Source: Lytechinus pictus (taxonomy: Eukaryota > Echinodermata > Echinoidea > Temnopleuroida > Toxopneustidae). From it: a DNA stretch of 64,000 bases. The stretch lies in assembly GCF_037042905.1 (NCBI RefSeq), contig NC_087251.1, positions 49,109,373 to 49,173,372 of the forward strand. The letters run 5' to 3'. This document shows, piece by piece, positions 12,426-25,091 of the stretch (the stretch's first letter is position 1; each line of letters opens with the position of its first letter). Both the position numbers and the translations under genes were made by a program. The notes under the pieces were generated by a model. The model worked only from the letters and a program-made list of their open reading frames with translations, did no database searches and was not told the origin of the DNA.

Positions 12426-12952
12426 ATAGTTTTCCAACTGTTTAGTGTCATTTGAAAGTGACTTTATTGGCTTTCCATATATTTAGAACTTTTCCCCCAA
12501 AAGTGATATATTTTTTGTTTGGCAGCCATTTAAAAAATGTATAGTTTTCTTGAGACGTTCAGTATAATGTGTCCACTAACAATAAAACATGTAGATACAC
12601 AATAATATAACTGTGACAGTAGAAAACACAATCCCATAATCTTTTTTTCCGTAATATTGGACAGAATAAATAAATTCATCCTAAAATGGGGGTGTTTTTG
12701 TAAATAAATAAATGTTAATAATATGATTGTTCCTAGTAAATGTTTAGTGATTCTACATGTATCAAAACCAACTGAACTATTTTTACTTCAAATACAGCAA
12801 CTTAAAATAGGTTTTAATCAGGCGGCCCCATTTCCCCCACTTCAGTGGGGCAAATAAGGCCACCTGACAAAAATATTTATGGCTCATTAATATGCAAATT
12901 AGCCTGATTATTTCTAACATTTCCAGAAGCCCATTTTCGCAACATCTTCTGT
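12426..12952. other. no recognisable feature
   Basis: AT-rich DNA; only a short imperfect hairpin at 12822-12862 (GGCCCCATTTCCCCCACT against AGTGGGGCAAATAAGGCC). Confidence 0.5.
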
Positions 12953-13045
12953 TCTCCCGCTCGAGATTTAACATCTCCCGCCCAGGCCCTGTGTTTCCCG
13001 CTTGAGATGTGTTATCTCCTGCTTAAAATTATCTTTCTCCTGCCC
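12953..13045 (+). repeat. five ~21-bp tandem units beginning TCTCCYGC
   Basis: TCTCCCGC or its variants start at 12953, 12974, 12994, 13015 and 13036, a spacing of 20-21 bp. Confidence 0.6.
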
Positions 13046-13194
13046 AAACACCTTTTCATATCCAAGCCGATATTCAAGTTAAAACTTAAGTAGAGCGTCA
13101 ACGCTCCGTGCGATCTCTAGCTAGCATCATCCCTCCTTAGGCCCTCCTATGGCCTTCGTGTATGATTTGATTCATTTAATTGTTAATTACTTAG

Positions 13195-13445
13195 TCCCAT
13201 CCTAAGACGTACACTTCCCCCTCCCCCAAAAAATAATTATAAAAAAATATTGACCAAGAAAAAAAGAGAAAAGGGTGAAATATGATATAATTTTTTAATA
13301 TGATGATTGTCAAAGTCTATCACAAAGTTTGATTTTTGAAATAAAAATGTCAAAAATTTGGTTGCTCACTTCGCCTGCTCGCAACTTTTGATTAATTTTA
13401 CGCGATACGCCAAATATCTAGCCCCCTCAAAATTTTTGGCTCATT
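13195..13445 (+). repeat. fragment of composite purine-tract repeat
   Basis: C-rich start, purine-rich tract (AAGAAAAAAAGAGAAAAGGG), then GTGAAATATGAT, AAAGTCTATCACAAA and AAAAATGTCAAAAATTTGG, followed by a degenerate GCTCACTTCGCCTGCTCGC. Same order at 37690-37880 and 42690-42780. Confidence 0.6.
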
Positions 13446-14140
13446 TCGCTACTGGTGCCATCATATATTGAAAAATTAGCCTGAGATAGCATGAGAGAGC
13501 ATCTAGAATCCTAGAGCTTCCTGGGTCTTTTAGTGAGACCTGGACCCCGGCCACAAGGTACTTCGCGCTCGTGATGTGCGCTTTGCGCACTCAAGTTGGA
13601 GTCTCGTTTGCTAGGGGATCAAGGCGGGAGAATCTCCAGATCAGAAGGTTCTTGGGGTTGGAGTCTCTGCATTTCTAATGGATGATGTCGGTCTACTCTA
13701 TATCTAGTAATAGACATCTAATCACGTTTCCACTGCTTTACATTAACAAGATATAATTGGAATTATAAAAAAAGTGGCCTTACTTTTGCTTGTCAGATCA
13801 GCAGCTGATAATGATCTAATCATGGCTGATCGGCTGCTTCACACCAATCGCCGATCATGCAAAATGTATTGGTGTGATAGTTGGCCATTTGAAATACCTC
13901 TTGGCACAATTTTTAAACAGTTTTAAAGTGAAAGCAATTCCAAACCACGTCCTGGTAGATCGTGCAATTAATCTGAGATCTCTGTGGCTTCTATTCATTT
14001 TTATTTTCCTTTCCGACAATGTTGGGAAAATGCATCATTTATATTTTTTCTTAGAAAGCAAGGGTTCATACGGAATGGTATATAAAATAGATTTGAACTC
14101 GTTAGCCCCTCAAAACAATTTTAAAACATGTTAATGAATC

Positions 14141-14216
14141 GTAAAATACTTGCATCGGTCGATAAATATCATAAACATTGCTTTATGATATTCATCGACC
14201 GATGCAAGTATTTTAC
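14141..14216. repeat. near-perfect 35-bp stem hairpin
   Basis: 14141-14175 and 14182-14216 are complementary with a single mismatch around a 6-nt loop (CATTGC). A third partial copy (CCAATGCAAGTATTTTT) follows at 14235. No coding content. Confidence 0.8.
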
Positions 14217-14299
14217 AATCCATAATATTTTTCGGCCAATGCAAGTATTTTTTTAAATCTAGGTTGGCAGCTATACACCCGTGTGGTATCTAGGTATTG

Positions 14300-14345
14300 A
14301 TAACAAAGACTTCAAGATGGCGACCAAAACAGACTGGGTAAGCGA
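14300..14345 (+). other. orphan first-exon-like motif (AAGATGGCG start followed by splice donor)
   Basis: CAAGATGGCGACC (ATG at 14317) is a strong start context and resembles a YY1 site. It encodes MATKTDW and runs straight into GTAAGC (14338). No partner exon was found downstream. Confidence 0.2.
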
Positions 14346-15390
14346 ACTCTTGTGCTCTTAAATTTCTTTAGATTTCTTACTATTTATTGAAAAAAATAAT
14401 TTAAAATATCAAATTCGGGGGGGAAATATTGTTTTGGCCCATTTACGTTAGTTTGGGCTCAAAACAATTTATACAATCTGTGATTTAGATCTACTTTCAC
14501 CATGGGAAATCCTAGCCTCTACAGAGAGGAATGATCTCCCGGCCCAGGCTCCATGGGGAGTAAGCCTACGTTAGTGGGTGTCTGGAGAAAAAAATATTTT
14601 TCTTATTTCAAGAAAATATCACATTTTCTTTGTGAATTTGAAGAGAAATGACCTTCAGACTGACAGAAATGTAACATTTTTTTTTAAATCCAATTATTGG
14701 CTGCAAAAAAAGAAGAATGAAATAGGTAAATTTTCAGCTTTTCTCTGCCATAGACTGTGTAGGCCTAGTTAAGAAATGGACACACACAAATCCAAATTTT
14801 TAGCTTCCGAGAGCTGTTATAAATTTATTATTATAGCCAAAAACTTGTCCATAAAGAGTCCAATAGGATTTTTTATGCTCTTTCTGATGGTATGATTTTT
14901 ATAAAGATTTGGAAACCAGATCACAATGAAAACTTGCAACAAAGTGAAAAAAATTGTACAAAACAGAAATTTCATTTTCCCATAGAAAACGCATGGGGCA
15001 ATGGCAATCTCAACACACACACAAATACGGGTTTGCAATCTATCTCTAAGTCTAAATCTTTATTTCAAATAATCCTATAAGTATAAACTTGTCCTTACTG
15101 TCAAAACAAGCCCCTGAATTTTCTCTTTCCATACATGCCAAGCCCAAAAACACAATTAAGTTAGGCCCCGGCTAAGTTAGGGGCCTAATTTGGCCTAATC
15201 AGTTAATAAACTGATAATCAATTCAGACAGTCAGATCACATTTTTCTAGCACCCTGAATTTCCCGAGAAAAAATGTGCCATATTTTCCCCTAAATCAGCC
15301 TGTTTTATGCTGACACTTTTCAGTGTGGCCTGATTTTTACTCTCCAGGAGCCTCCAGGCTAGGAGTGGGCGGCCGCGTCAGATATACTAC
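14346..15390. other. no recognisable feature
   Basis: Non-coding, AT-rich; short reading frames at 14578-15080 lack domains. Confidence 0.5.
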
Positions 15391-15769
15391 TGTATATTAG
15401 TCCGGTCTGTTAGCGTCAAAAACACCCTACTTGTGGACACGGTGGACAAAAGCATGATTTTTTCTCCAGACCTTTGTTTATGTATGAGAATTAAAAATGG
15501 GGTATGCTCCAAAAAATCTGGCTGCAGGAACAGTGAAAAAAATGGGTGAAAATGTCAGAATTTATGAGTTTAGATTGGTCTGATATATAGACTAGCGCTA
15601 GTGCAAAACTCAATAGCAGTGCATTATTTTGCATTGGTTTAGTTCTTGAATTCAGACCCTTTTTGAACAAATATTCTGTTTGTACTCACATCTCAATGCA
15701 CTAAATATCTGAATGCAGATGCTAAACAAGCCGAAGGGTGGTGGTGGAGGGGGTTGAATGTTGGTGTGT

Positions 15770-16340
15770 CTGTACATATTTTGGTCTTGGGGTAAAGATG
15801 TGCCATACACATTTTTTGCATGTGTTGGAAATTGTGTTGCCATGGTAACAGTGTATTATGACAAAAATAAGGTAAAAATCTTGCAGTTAGAACTACTTCC
15901 TCTGTTTTCATCAGATTCTCATGAAATTTGGCACACATATTGGTCTTGAGGTGAAGATGTCTAAGACACATTTTTGTGTGTCTTTCGGAAATTTTGTTGC
16001 CATGGTAACAACATAACATTTGGTGAAAATTGGGGAAAAAACCTTACAATTCAAATTGCTTCATCAGTTTTCAATCAATTCACATGAAATTTGGCACACA
16101 CATTGGTATTAAAGTAAAGATGTACAAGGCACTTTTTGTGTGTGTTTCAGAAATTGTTTTGCCATGGTAACAACATATTATATGGCAAAATTTAGGTAAA
16201 AACCTTGCAATTTGAACTACTTCATCAGTTTCAAACCAATTCTCATGCATGAAATATGGCTCACACATTGGCCTTGAGATAGAGATGTGCAAGAACCTTT
16301 TTTTTGCATTTGTCAGAGTGCATTGCCTTGATAACCACAT
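15770..16340 (+). repeat. tandem ~160-bp monomers with X-box palindromes, left arm
   Basis: Four monomers each with a GTTGCCATGGTAAC-type palindrome (15836, 15996, degenerate at 16158 and about 16322), an AAATTTGGCACACA block and a GTAAAGATGT block. Confidence 0.8.
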
Positions 16341-16462
16341 ATAGCCAGAAATGCAGGGAAAACTCATCAATTGTGGATCAATCTACTTCTCTGTTTTCAG
16401 CCTGTGCTCAGAAAAGTTTACACAAATATTCATTTTTGGTAAAGATTCATATTCAGTGTTAA

Positions 16463-17033
16463 AGGGGAATCCAGCCTTGGTCATAAAATGTTGTGTGGAA
16501 AAGGAGAAAAATAAGAATGGTGAAAGTTTGAAAGCAATCGGACAAGCAAAATAAAGTTATGGCTGCTTTAAAATTAAGATCCCTAAGGCTACTAGTATGT
16601 AGATTTCAAATTGACAATGGGTAAGTAAATTATGACAAGGGGCGAGGCTGCAAGGACAACTTTCCCATTGGCCTTGTACTTTGATTTTTGGTTTTCTCCT
16701 AAATTCCATTGGGGCCGTAATATAAACCTGTTAGTATAATGTTTTATGTCCTCATGAAAGAAAGATACAATTTGAAGTAAAACTTTTGAAAAAGACATTT
16801 TAGTCAATTAATTATTTCTGTACATGGAAGAGTGGTCCTTCCCTTACATCATTATGACATCACGTATGCGGCCAATTTGAAGTCTTCATGGGTGTATAGT
16901 GATTACCAATGTTTACAACTTTTATATATTCACAACTTTCTTATGGTTTGTCTGATATTGTTTAAACTTTGACCTATTGTCTGATTTTTCCTTTTCCTCT
17001 AAAAACAAGTGTTTATTTGGGTTGGATTCCCCT
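16463..17033. mobile_element. 571-bp TTAA-flanked MITE (AGGGGAATCCAGCC family)
   Basis: Inverted ends AGGGGAATCCAGCC and GGTTGGATTCCCCT with TTAA at 16459-16462 and 17034-17037. The homologous right arm (near 19145) has a single TTAA and no insert. Confidence 0.85.
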
Positions 17034-17330
17034 TTAACATCATAAAATAGCGCAGGGTATTCATGGTATTAATCACATTCAATAACATTTATAGGTTCTT
17101 TTTTTTGGGGGGGGGGCGGAGGAGGTCCTTAAAAACTGACAACATAAAAATATAGAAGGTTAAAGGCCATGGCCATTAGGAACTTAAACACTCTTAAAGA
17201 AAGCACCCCTTCCATTTTTTTTTTTTTTTTTTTTGGGGGGGGGGCCTTTAGAAACTTGCCACAGAAAGATTAAAAGGAAATAATTACAACTAGGAACTGA
17301 ACCCCCCCCCCAAAAAAAAAAGGGGGGAAG

Positions 17331-18599
17331 AAAAATCCTTTACACTTCAGTGTATTAATTTAAAGCCTAAAACATTCTGGTTTGATAAAAGATCATTTCC
17401 GGTGCCCAATTAATCAACGTTTTATTTATCTCCTACTCAGTATTTGTTCATTTCAGTTCTTACTCTGACTTTCTTACATCACTTTTTGCACTTTTTGCAC
17501 TTAAGAGCTTTACCATACCTTCTTGTTTTGTTTCCTCTCCCCCCCCCCCTCTTTTTCTCCCTCTCTAAGTACATTTTTCTTTGCTATTTTAAATCATTAT
17601 TATCTAGCAACAATTATTCCATTTTGAATGCTTACACCTACACTGAAATATAATACCATGACATTTATTATTTTCTTCATAATCTTTTAAACAATATTTT
17701 GGCTACACTCTGTCCTAAGTAATACTATTAGCTATATTTAATGTCTAGTTTAAAGAATTGAAGAAATGGCTGCCATGATATTATATTTTGGTAAAGGTGC
17801 ATCAAATTCATAGTTGCAGCATTCAGAATGGAATAACTGTTGCTTGAAAAAAAAATGGATTTAGTTTTTTTCCGAAAATCCTCTGTGAAAATTTTAGTTA
17901 TATCACTGAGTTTTCCCATTCCTGCAGTTACCACCATCTGAAAGGGATATGACTAGAATATATGTAGAGAAATAAAAGTCATCATTTGCTCAATGAACAG
18001 TGAATACGTCCGTCCTTACTCCAATGGAAAATTATTTGCATTATTTGTGACAGTCAGATCTTGCATCCAACAATTTTGCTACTGAAACGTAATATTCATT
18101 TTTTGACAATTGGAGATGTAGGATGTATAAAGCAGGGGGCTGTCACAGAAATATACTGAAAAAATTAAATGAAAGAAAATAGAAGGCAAAAATTTTATTG
18201 TGCACATATGCATATTTTTGATATGGTATGTTATTGAGTCATGGATTTGCAAGTGAATTTCTAAAACAAGTGCAGAGATTTTTGTATATATATATTTCAA
18301 TAATTAGTTGCATGATTAAGGTACACTTTATAATATGTCAGAAAAAATATACTTGGAGAGAGAGAGAGAGGGTAAAAAAGAAGAGAGGAACCATAAGATG
18401 GTATGGTGAAGCTCAAAATCAAGAGTGATGTGATATAGTTAAAAAGAAAGAGTAGGAATGGAATATGAATAACAGACTGAGTAGGAGAATATAAATAAAC
18501 AATGATTAATTGGCTACTGTAAACAATTTTTTTACCATAGCAGAATGCATTAAACATCAAATGAACGGTCTGAACTCTGAAGTGCAAATGACTCTTCTT
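17331..18599. other. loop of the large fold-back, non-coding
   Basis: AT-rich with a short GA run (18357-18371); only domain-less small reading frames. Confidence 0.5.
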
Positions 18600-19249
18600 A
18601 CCTTTTAATGGGGGGGGGGTATTTTTCTGCTCTCAAAAAATATATCAGCCCCCTATTTTTTCAGGGGGGGGGGTTAAGTTCCTAGTCATAATCCTTTAAC
18701 TTTTACTTTTATGAGGTCATTTTTTAAAGACCCCCCCCCCCAAAAAAAAAGGGAGTAGTGTCTCGCTTTAAAATCCAAAGACCCCTGAGGGGCAAAGGCG
18801 TAGACTGGTTGAGCATGGGGAGATAGAAGTGGTATGGGGAGGGGTGCACATCTTGGGGAGGTGGAACTAAGGTTTGGAAAATCAGCCGTTGAAAGTAGAA
18901 GGGGTACACATTTTGTTTTGCTTGCCAGTGTTGGAACTCCTTTGCCACAGCGGAAGGTTTCACATTCACCCAGTGTACCCCCAGCCTATGCCCTTGAGGG
19001 GATGCTTATTTCAAGAGTGTTAATGGACACCGCCTTTAACCTTTATTTTGATGTCAGATTTTAAGGACCAATCCCGCTCCTCCCCCAAAACCTAGAAATG
19101 TTACTGAAGGTGATTAATACCCCCACACTCATATATTTTAATGCAGTTTAGAATTTGATATGAATCTTTACCCAAAGATGAATATTTCTTCCAACTTTTA
19201 TGAGCACTGACTAAAAAAAGGGGAAGTTGTTTGATCCACAATGAGTTTT

Positions 19250-19840
19250 CCTGCATTTCTGGCTATCATATGTGGTTACCATGGCAATATACTCTGACAA
19301 ATGCACACAAAAAATGGTTCCTGCACATCTTTACCTCAAAGCAAATGTATGAGCCAAATTTCATGAGAAATGGTTCAAAACTGATGAAGTTGTTGAAATT
19401 GCAAGGTTTTTACCTAAATTTTGCCATATAATATGTTGTTACCATGGCAACACAATTTCTGAAACACATACAAAAAGTGCCTTGTACATCTTTACTCTAA
19501 TACCAATGTGTGTGTCAAATTTCATGAGAATTGATTTAAAACTGATGAAGCAGTTTGAATTGTAAGGTTTTTTTCCCAATTTTCACCAAATAATATGTTG
19601 TTACCATGGCAACACGATTTTTGAAAGACACACAAAATGTGTCTTAGACATCTTCACCTCAAGACCAATGTGTGTGCCAAATATCATGAGAATCGGATGA
19701 CAACAGAGGAAGTAGTTCTAACTGCAAGATTTGTACCTTATTTTTGCCATAATACACTGTTACCATGGCAACACAATTTCCAACACATGCAAAAAATGTG
19801 TCTTGCCCATCTTTACCCCAAGACCAAAATATGTACATAC
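19250..19840 (-). repeat. tandem ~160-bp monomers with X-box palindromes, right arm
   Basis: Inverted counterpart of the left-arm array; GTTACCATGGCAAC-type palindromes start at 19275 (one base off), 19438, 19600 and 19759. Confidence 0.8.
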
Positions 19841-19846
19841 ACACCA

Positions 19847-22719
19847 CACGTACGTGCATAGCGCCAACTTAATGTGTTCCGCCATCTTGCTTGTTGGTTG
19901 CCGATAAAATGCGCATTTTCAGATTTTTTAACGCTCAGTTATTACCCATGACTGAAACATTGACCAATCAAAAACTAAGATTCTACAAGAAATATGAATA
20001 TTCATATACGAAAGTATAAACATAGATAATTCAGTTTTATGTGAAATTTAAACCCAATACTTCAAAATATGGTTAGTTTTATGTCTCTAAAATAACCCTT
20101 AAAACCAGAATTTTATTACTAAAAAATAAAGGTTTTCCCAAGTTGCCATGGTAACGCGGTCTGAGATATAAAAGCTTAGCAAACACTTCATTTCAGTGAT
20201 CGAGGATGTATTTGTTTACGGTATACGTCTGCATAAATTATAACATTTTTTTCCAGACCATGGATGAACTTTCAAAAAGAGACATTTTAGGCAATTTTTT
20301 ACGATTTCCGGCAATTTTCTGACACAGGCACTTTGAAGAGGTAATTTTTACAGAATTAGAAGAAGACATCATGGATTTTCCTAATATCACGACGGATATG
20401 CAACTTACTTGTAAACAAATCAAACAAAGTCTATGATACATTTTCGATAATGCAAAAAGAGACATTCAAGTCTCTGATTGAGAGCCGCAGATTGAACATT
20501 CGCACGGCGCAATGGTAGCGTTTTCACCGAATTCGTCGGGGCGAAAACTCCAAGCGAGCCGTACCACTCACCAGTCCCGAACGCTGCGCTGTATGTTTGA
20601 TGATTTATCTGGTGCCATTTCGTGCTTATAAATTTGTTTTTTCTACAATGCCACTATCTCATTAAAATTGTTTGTCATGATAACATTGGAAATATTATCG
20701 TTTAATGGCCCAAAGGATCGACTGTAATAAAATATACTTTGAAATATTGTCAGAGAGTGATTAGTTAGGTGATGTTTATGGTCAGAATTTAGTCATGGCT
20801 TCGGTCGAACTTACGCGAACGCGGTCACTTGCTCACGGGGCGAGTCGGCCTGGCCCTTTGGTGGAAGGCCGTTAGGCAACGTGCAGTGCAGCTAGAGCAG
20901 AGTTGGGGAGTTATAGGTATAAAAATACTTTGAAATAAGTGATCTGCAAATATTTTTGTCTTATCCCTTTGGATTACTTAGATAAGAAATTCAAATTCTC
21001 AAAGTTTAAATCAAATTTTAGACAGTGACAACAAAGAGTGTATGGGGGGGGGGGTGGGTCTTGCATGCCCCCAATTCACGAACAAGAAAAAAAAGGAAAA
21101 GGTAAGAGAATCTTGCGAAATTGTTCAATTGGATTTTTGTAACCAAAAGTCAAAATTATGCTTATGTCGCTTGCTTGCAACTATATATTTTATAAATTTT
21201 GCCTGATACGCCATATCGTAGTACCCTCAATTGTTTTCACTTGTTACGCCACTGACATGACTGATATAACATCTACTATTATGATAACATTATTTGGTTG
21301 CGGGATCAAAGCATCAGCTATAGCTAAACATTTATACTTTATGCCTGTTCAACTTCCAATACAGGTTTAGGCCTGTATTTATGAGATGTTAAGATCTATG
21401 GGTGCCTTTATTATTTTCATTTTCAATTAAAACAATTATTAATTATGTATTAATTTAGTATTAACCTCGATGATACATTTTATTGTGTTAAATCGTACAA
21501 TTTCTGTTGTATTAAGCCCCTTATTAAGCCCTTTTAAAAACATGCTCAGTAGCAGACCCCCCCCCCCCATATATAAAGACAATAGAAGTGTATATAGAAT
21601 TAATTGACCCCCCCCCTATTGAGGACAAAATGAAATAAAATACTCAAAATAATCGACCGCCCCCCCCCCCCCCTTTGACGAGGCAGCTGTCGGTGGCCTG
21701 ATGTCTTCATTGACTTCTTTTTGCTTGTAAAAATAATATTAAAGAAATAGGGGCTACCGGTACTCTAAGTGTCCCCTATGAAAATTGATTTGGATCTGCA
21801 AGTGCATGAGGCTGCGCCCCCTCCAACGTCATAGCTACCCCATATCTTTAGGTTCTAGCTCTCATATTTTTCAGCTCCCTGATTTTTTGGGAAAAAAAAA
21901 CGAGGCGAAAGAAAAGAGTGAAATAAATGAAATACGATTAATCAAAATTTGAGTTGTTTGAAAGAATTATACTTATCAGAGAAACTAAATTAAATTCTAC
22001 AACCATGAAGAATAACAGCAATCTTGATAAATTTTTTTTTTTTCAAAATCAGAACCAATCAACCTTTTTCTGATTATTCTGTCACTTTCCATATTTTGGA
22101 GAAAAAAATAAAAGTGTTCATCGACGCCCTGTACTGCATGATGAAACTGTATCCCCACTCGGCCCTCGTAACCCCCCCCCCTCCCCCCCCCCCCCCACAA
22201 TGCCCCTTGCTCATTTCTCTTATCTCACCTTGACCTTAATTAATTAATCTTAACTATTTGGCGGTACAGTCAAACGTGACTGGTCGCCATCATAGTTTCA
22301 TCCCCAACAAACAAGGAACAAACAATAACAATTCTGTTTTTCGACACAACATCATTCCTTTCAATACGCGTAAGGCTATACGTGGGCATGCACAAACAAC
22401 GTGGGTTAACAAAAACTGACCCGCGTTTGGACTGAAATTGTGATTAAAATAAAAATGTTATAAATATGAAAAAAATATGTGTATAATGAAGGAGATTTGA
22501 TAAACGGAAAAACATCAATCGCTAATTCATAAAAATGCTGGAAAAGATTTGACAGAGGTTTTTAACAACGGTAATCAAGGGGAATTAGTGTATGGGTGAA
22601 TGGCGTTCAAGTTTTAGCCGAGCGTTAGCCGGTGAGGGCGCGGGCCAAATCTGCCTGAATCTGGCAATATGGCGTCGTCCATTAAGCTGACGTTAGCCAG
22701 CGGCGACTGCACGTACGTG
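19847..22719. mobile_element. 2873-bp insertion with CACGTACGTG termini and ACCA target duplication
   Basis: Both ends are CACGTACGTG (19847-19856; 22710-22719), directly flanked by ACCA (19843-19846; 22720-22723). The uninterrupted left arm carries one ACCA at the same site (complement near 15760), so the insertion borders are exact. Inverted similarity continues inward with gaps (GTGCATAGCGCC, AACTTAATG against CAGCTTAATGGA). Interior: another X-box (20142), several C runs, no credible ORF. Family not recognised. Confidence 0.8.
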
Positions 22720-25091
22720 ACCAACATTCATCCCCCTCCATCACCACCCTTCGGCTTGTTTAGCATCTGCATTCAAATATTTAGTGCATTGAGATGTGAG
22801 GACAAACAGAATATTTGTTCAAAAAGGGTCTGAATTCAAGAACTAAACCAATGCAAAATAATGCACTGCTATTGAGTTTTGCACTAGCGCTAGTCTATAT
22901 ATCAGACCAATCTAAACTCATAAATTTTGACATTTTCACCCATTTTTTCACTGTTCCTGCAGCCAGATTTTTTGGAGCATACCCCATTTTTAATTCTCAT
23001 ACATAAACAAAGGTCTGGAGAAAAAATCATGCTTTTGTCCACCGTGTCCACATAATTCCGCTAACAGACCAGACTATATAGCCTAGGTACCGGTACGGTA
23101 CCGTGCGCCGTTACGTGTGGAGATCCAGCTGGTAATCGAACTTCTTCTGAGTGTATTAAGTTAGTGTCTATTTACATGTGGCTAATCATGAATCAGACAA
23201 CTTATAACATTCGAGAGTGAATTAAAAAAAAACCCACTCTTATCAAACCATAGAATAAAATACATCAGAATAATTTGTTTTCTCACCAGAGCAAGTTAAT
23301 GCAAAATTCCAGGCGGGTTTTTTTTCTCGGGACTCAGACTGTTGACACGTTATTGCATCAGTCCTGCATGCATGCGGCGCATGCGGCCTGCGGTAGTGTT
23401 CACATATGGAATGCTGAATTATTTTTGTTCTTTTTCAAACGTAATTTCGAAATTTGAATGAAATATTAGATACAGAGAGATTTTTAATTTTGATGAATAA
23501 TCGGGCATATAAATACTAAACAAATGATAAGAGCGCAGAGTGCGAGGTGATTTCTGTTTGTTGCTGATAGTTTAGATCTGAAAATTCAATTTCAAATAAT
23601 GCGACTTTTTGCGAGTCAATTTTGTTATTGCATTGACTTAAATACAAGACAGGCGCGTAGCCAGGGGGCGGTCACCCCCCCCCCAAAAAAAAAAAACGCT
23701 CCCAAAAGAAAAGAAAAAAAGAGGAAAAGGAGAAAAAGAAAAAGCGAAAGGAGAAAAGTGAATAAAGGTATAGCTCTTGTTGTTTTTTCCTTCTTTTTGG
23801 TCAAAAGAATAACAACATAAACGAGACGTTCTTCTCTCTTCATGTTATAAATTTGCTTCCGCGCGGGAAAAATATCAAAATTGCCATTCTCTTTTGTTTC
23901 CCCACATCTTTTTTCTACTCTATGTTTCCCCTTCCCGGCCGTGGGAATCGTATGTTCTTGCCAGAAATTATAAAGTATACATGGGTGTAAAAAGTATGAA
24001 AAGTATTTTTTTTTTATTATTGCATTGATACAAAATTTTGGCTCTTCTGTTCGGAGCGGGTAAACATTACCGTCACTCCCGAGTCCCCAAGTGCTTTTTC
24101 TTCCGCTTTTCAGCAAGTAATTTTTGGCAAAGTGTCTGCTCAAAGGGGGAGGAAATAAATTCGTGCCATGCTAGTTGCAATAGGTATGTATGATATTTAA
24201 CTTTATTCTATATCGCTGCACATCCATCTCCTGTCTTATTTTGCGTCATTGATTTGAAATTTTGAATATCGCTGAAGCTTCGTAATATAAAAAAAGAGGC
24301 GCTTAATATGAGCGAAATTTTTTTTCTTCCAAAATGAATCACAGAGGTTTCAGCCGTGCTTCGCGAGCATGGGAAATGAAAAGTCCCTCCCGAGTCTAGC
24401 TTGCATCATCCCTTTCACATTTCTTCTTAATTGAGTTATATATATTCTAAGATATATCAAAATTAGAACAGGTTAAAGTTTCAGATAAATTTCTAAAAAT
24501 CAGAGCTTCAACGCCATTCGCGGACAGGAATAGGGCCTATTTTCTTCTGTATATACCAATTTTCTACTCTGTTTTGCGACTTGAGTTAACGAAATTTAAT
24601 GTGGATATACTTTTTACACTCAGATCTGATGTGACCAAGATAGGAATAATTGTATTATTTTTTCTCTCTCTTTTTTTAAACGTTATAAGCTTCCGCGCTT
24701 CGCGCGGAAAGAGAAATTATTTCAAATTCTCCAATCTTTTCCCATTTTTGGAGAGCTCATAATTCCTTTCGAAATTTTTTTTTTAAATCACAGCAAGTCA
24801 ATATTCGAGTTGATAAGGGTACTAGAGACGCCTTCTTTTGATTTGAATTTGATGAGATATCAAAAAAGGGGGAAACTCACGCGCTCTGTAAGTGTTGGCA
24901 CCAAAGGTTGGCACGCTTCGCGTGCACTTACCGCCCCCTCCAAAATTAAATCCTGGCTACGCGGTTGAAACAGTTTAAAACCCAAGGTTAGCTTCAGCAA
25001 ATTATCCAACAGGCAATGTGAGCACTATAAGCACGGAGCAAAAATTGCATTTTTACTTTAATGTCATTACAACCGCGCAGCCAGGATTTAA

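Larger units (their letters stand above)
15391..23086. mobile_element. large fold-back (inverted-repeat) element, 7.7 kb with later insertions
   Basis: Left arm about 15391-17330 is repeated inverted at about 18600-23086. Outer ends: AGTCCGGTCTGTTAGCG (15402) against CGCTAACAGACCAGACT (23058). Matching blocks in order include ATTTTGCATTGGTTTAGTTC against GAACTAAACCAATGCAAAAT, the X-box monomer array, and GTTAAAGGC against its inverse. The left arm is interrupted by a MITE (16463-17033) and the right arm by a 2.87-kb insertion (19847-22719). The 1.2-kb loop has no ORF of note. No transposase seen, so non-autonomous. Confidence 0.82.

Noticed and set aside
15652..16370. Overlapping minus-strand reading frames with HENxxKTxEVV-like peptide repeats
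   Set aside because: They translate the X-box monomer array in several frames at once, with mirror copies at 19231-19861; a repeat artefact, not protein.
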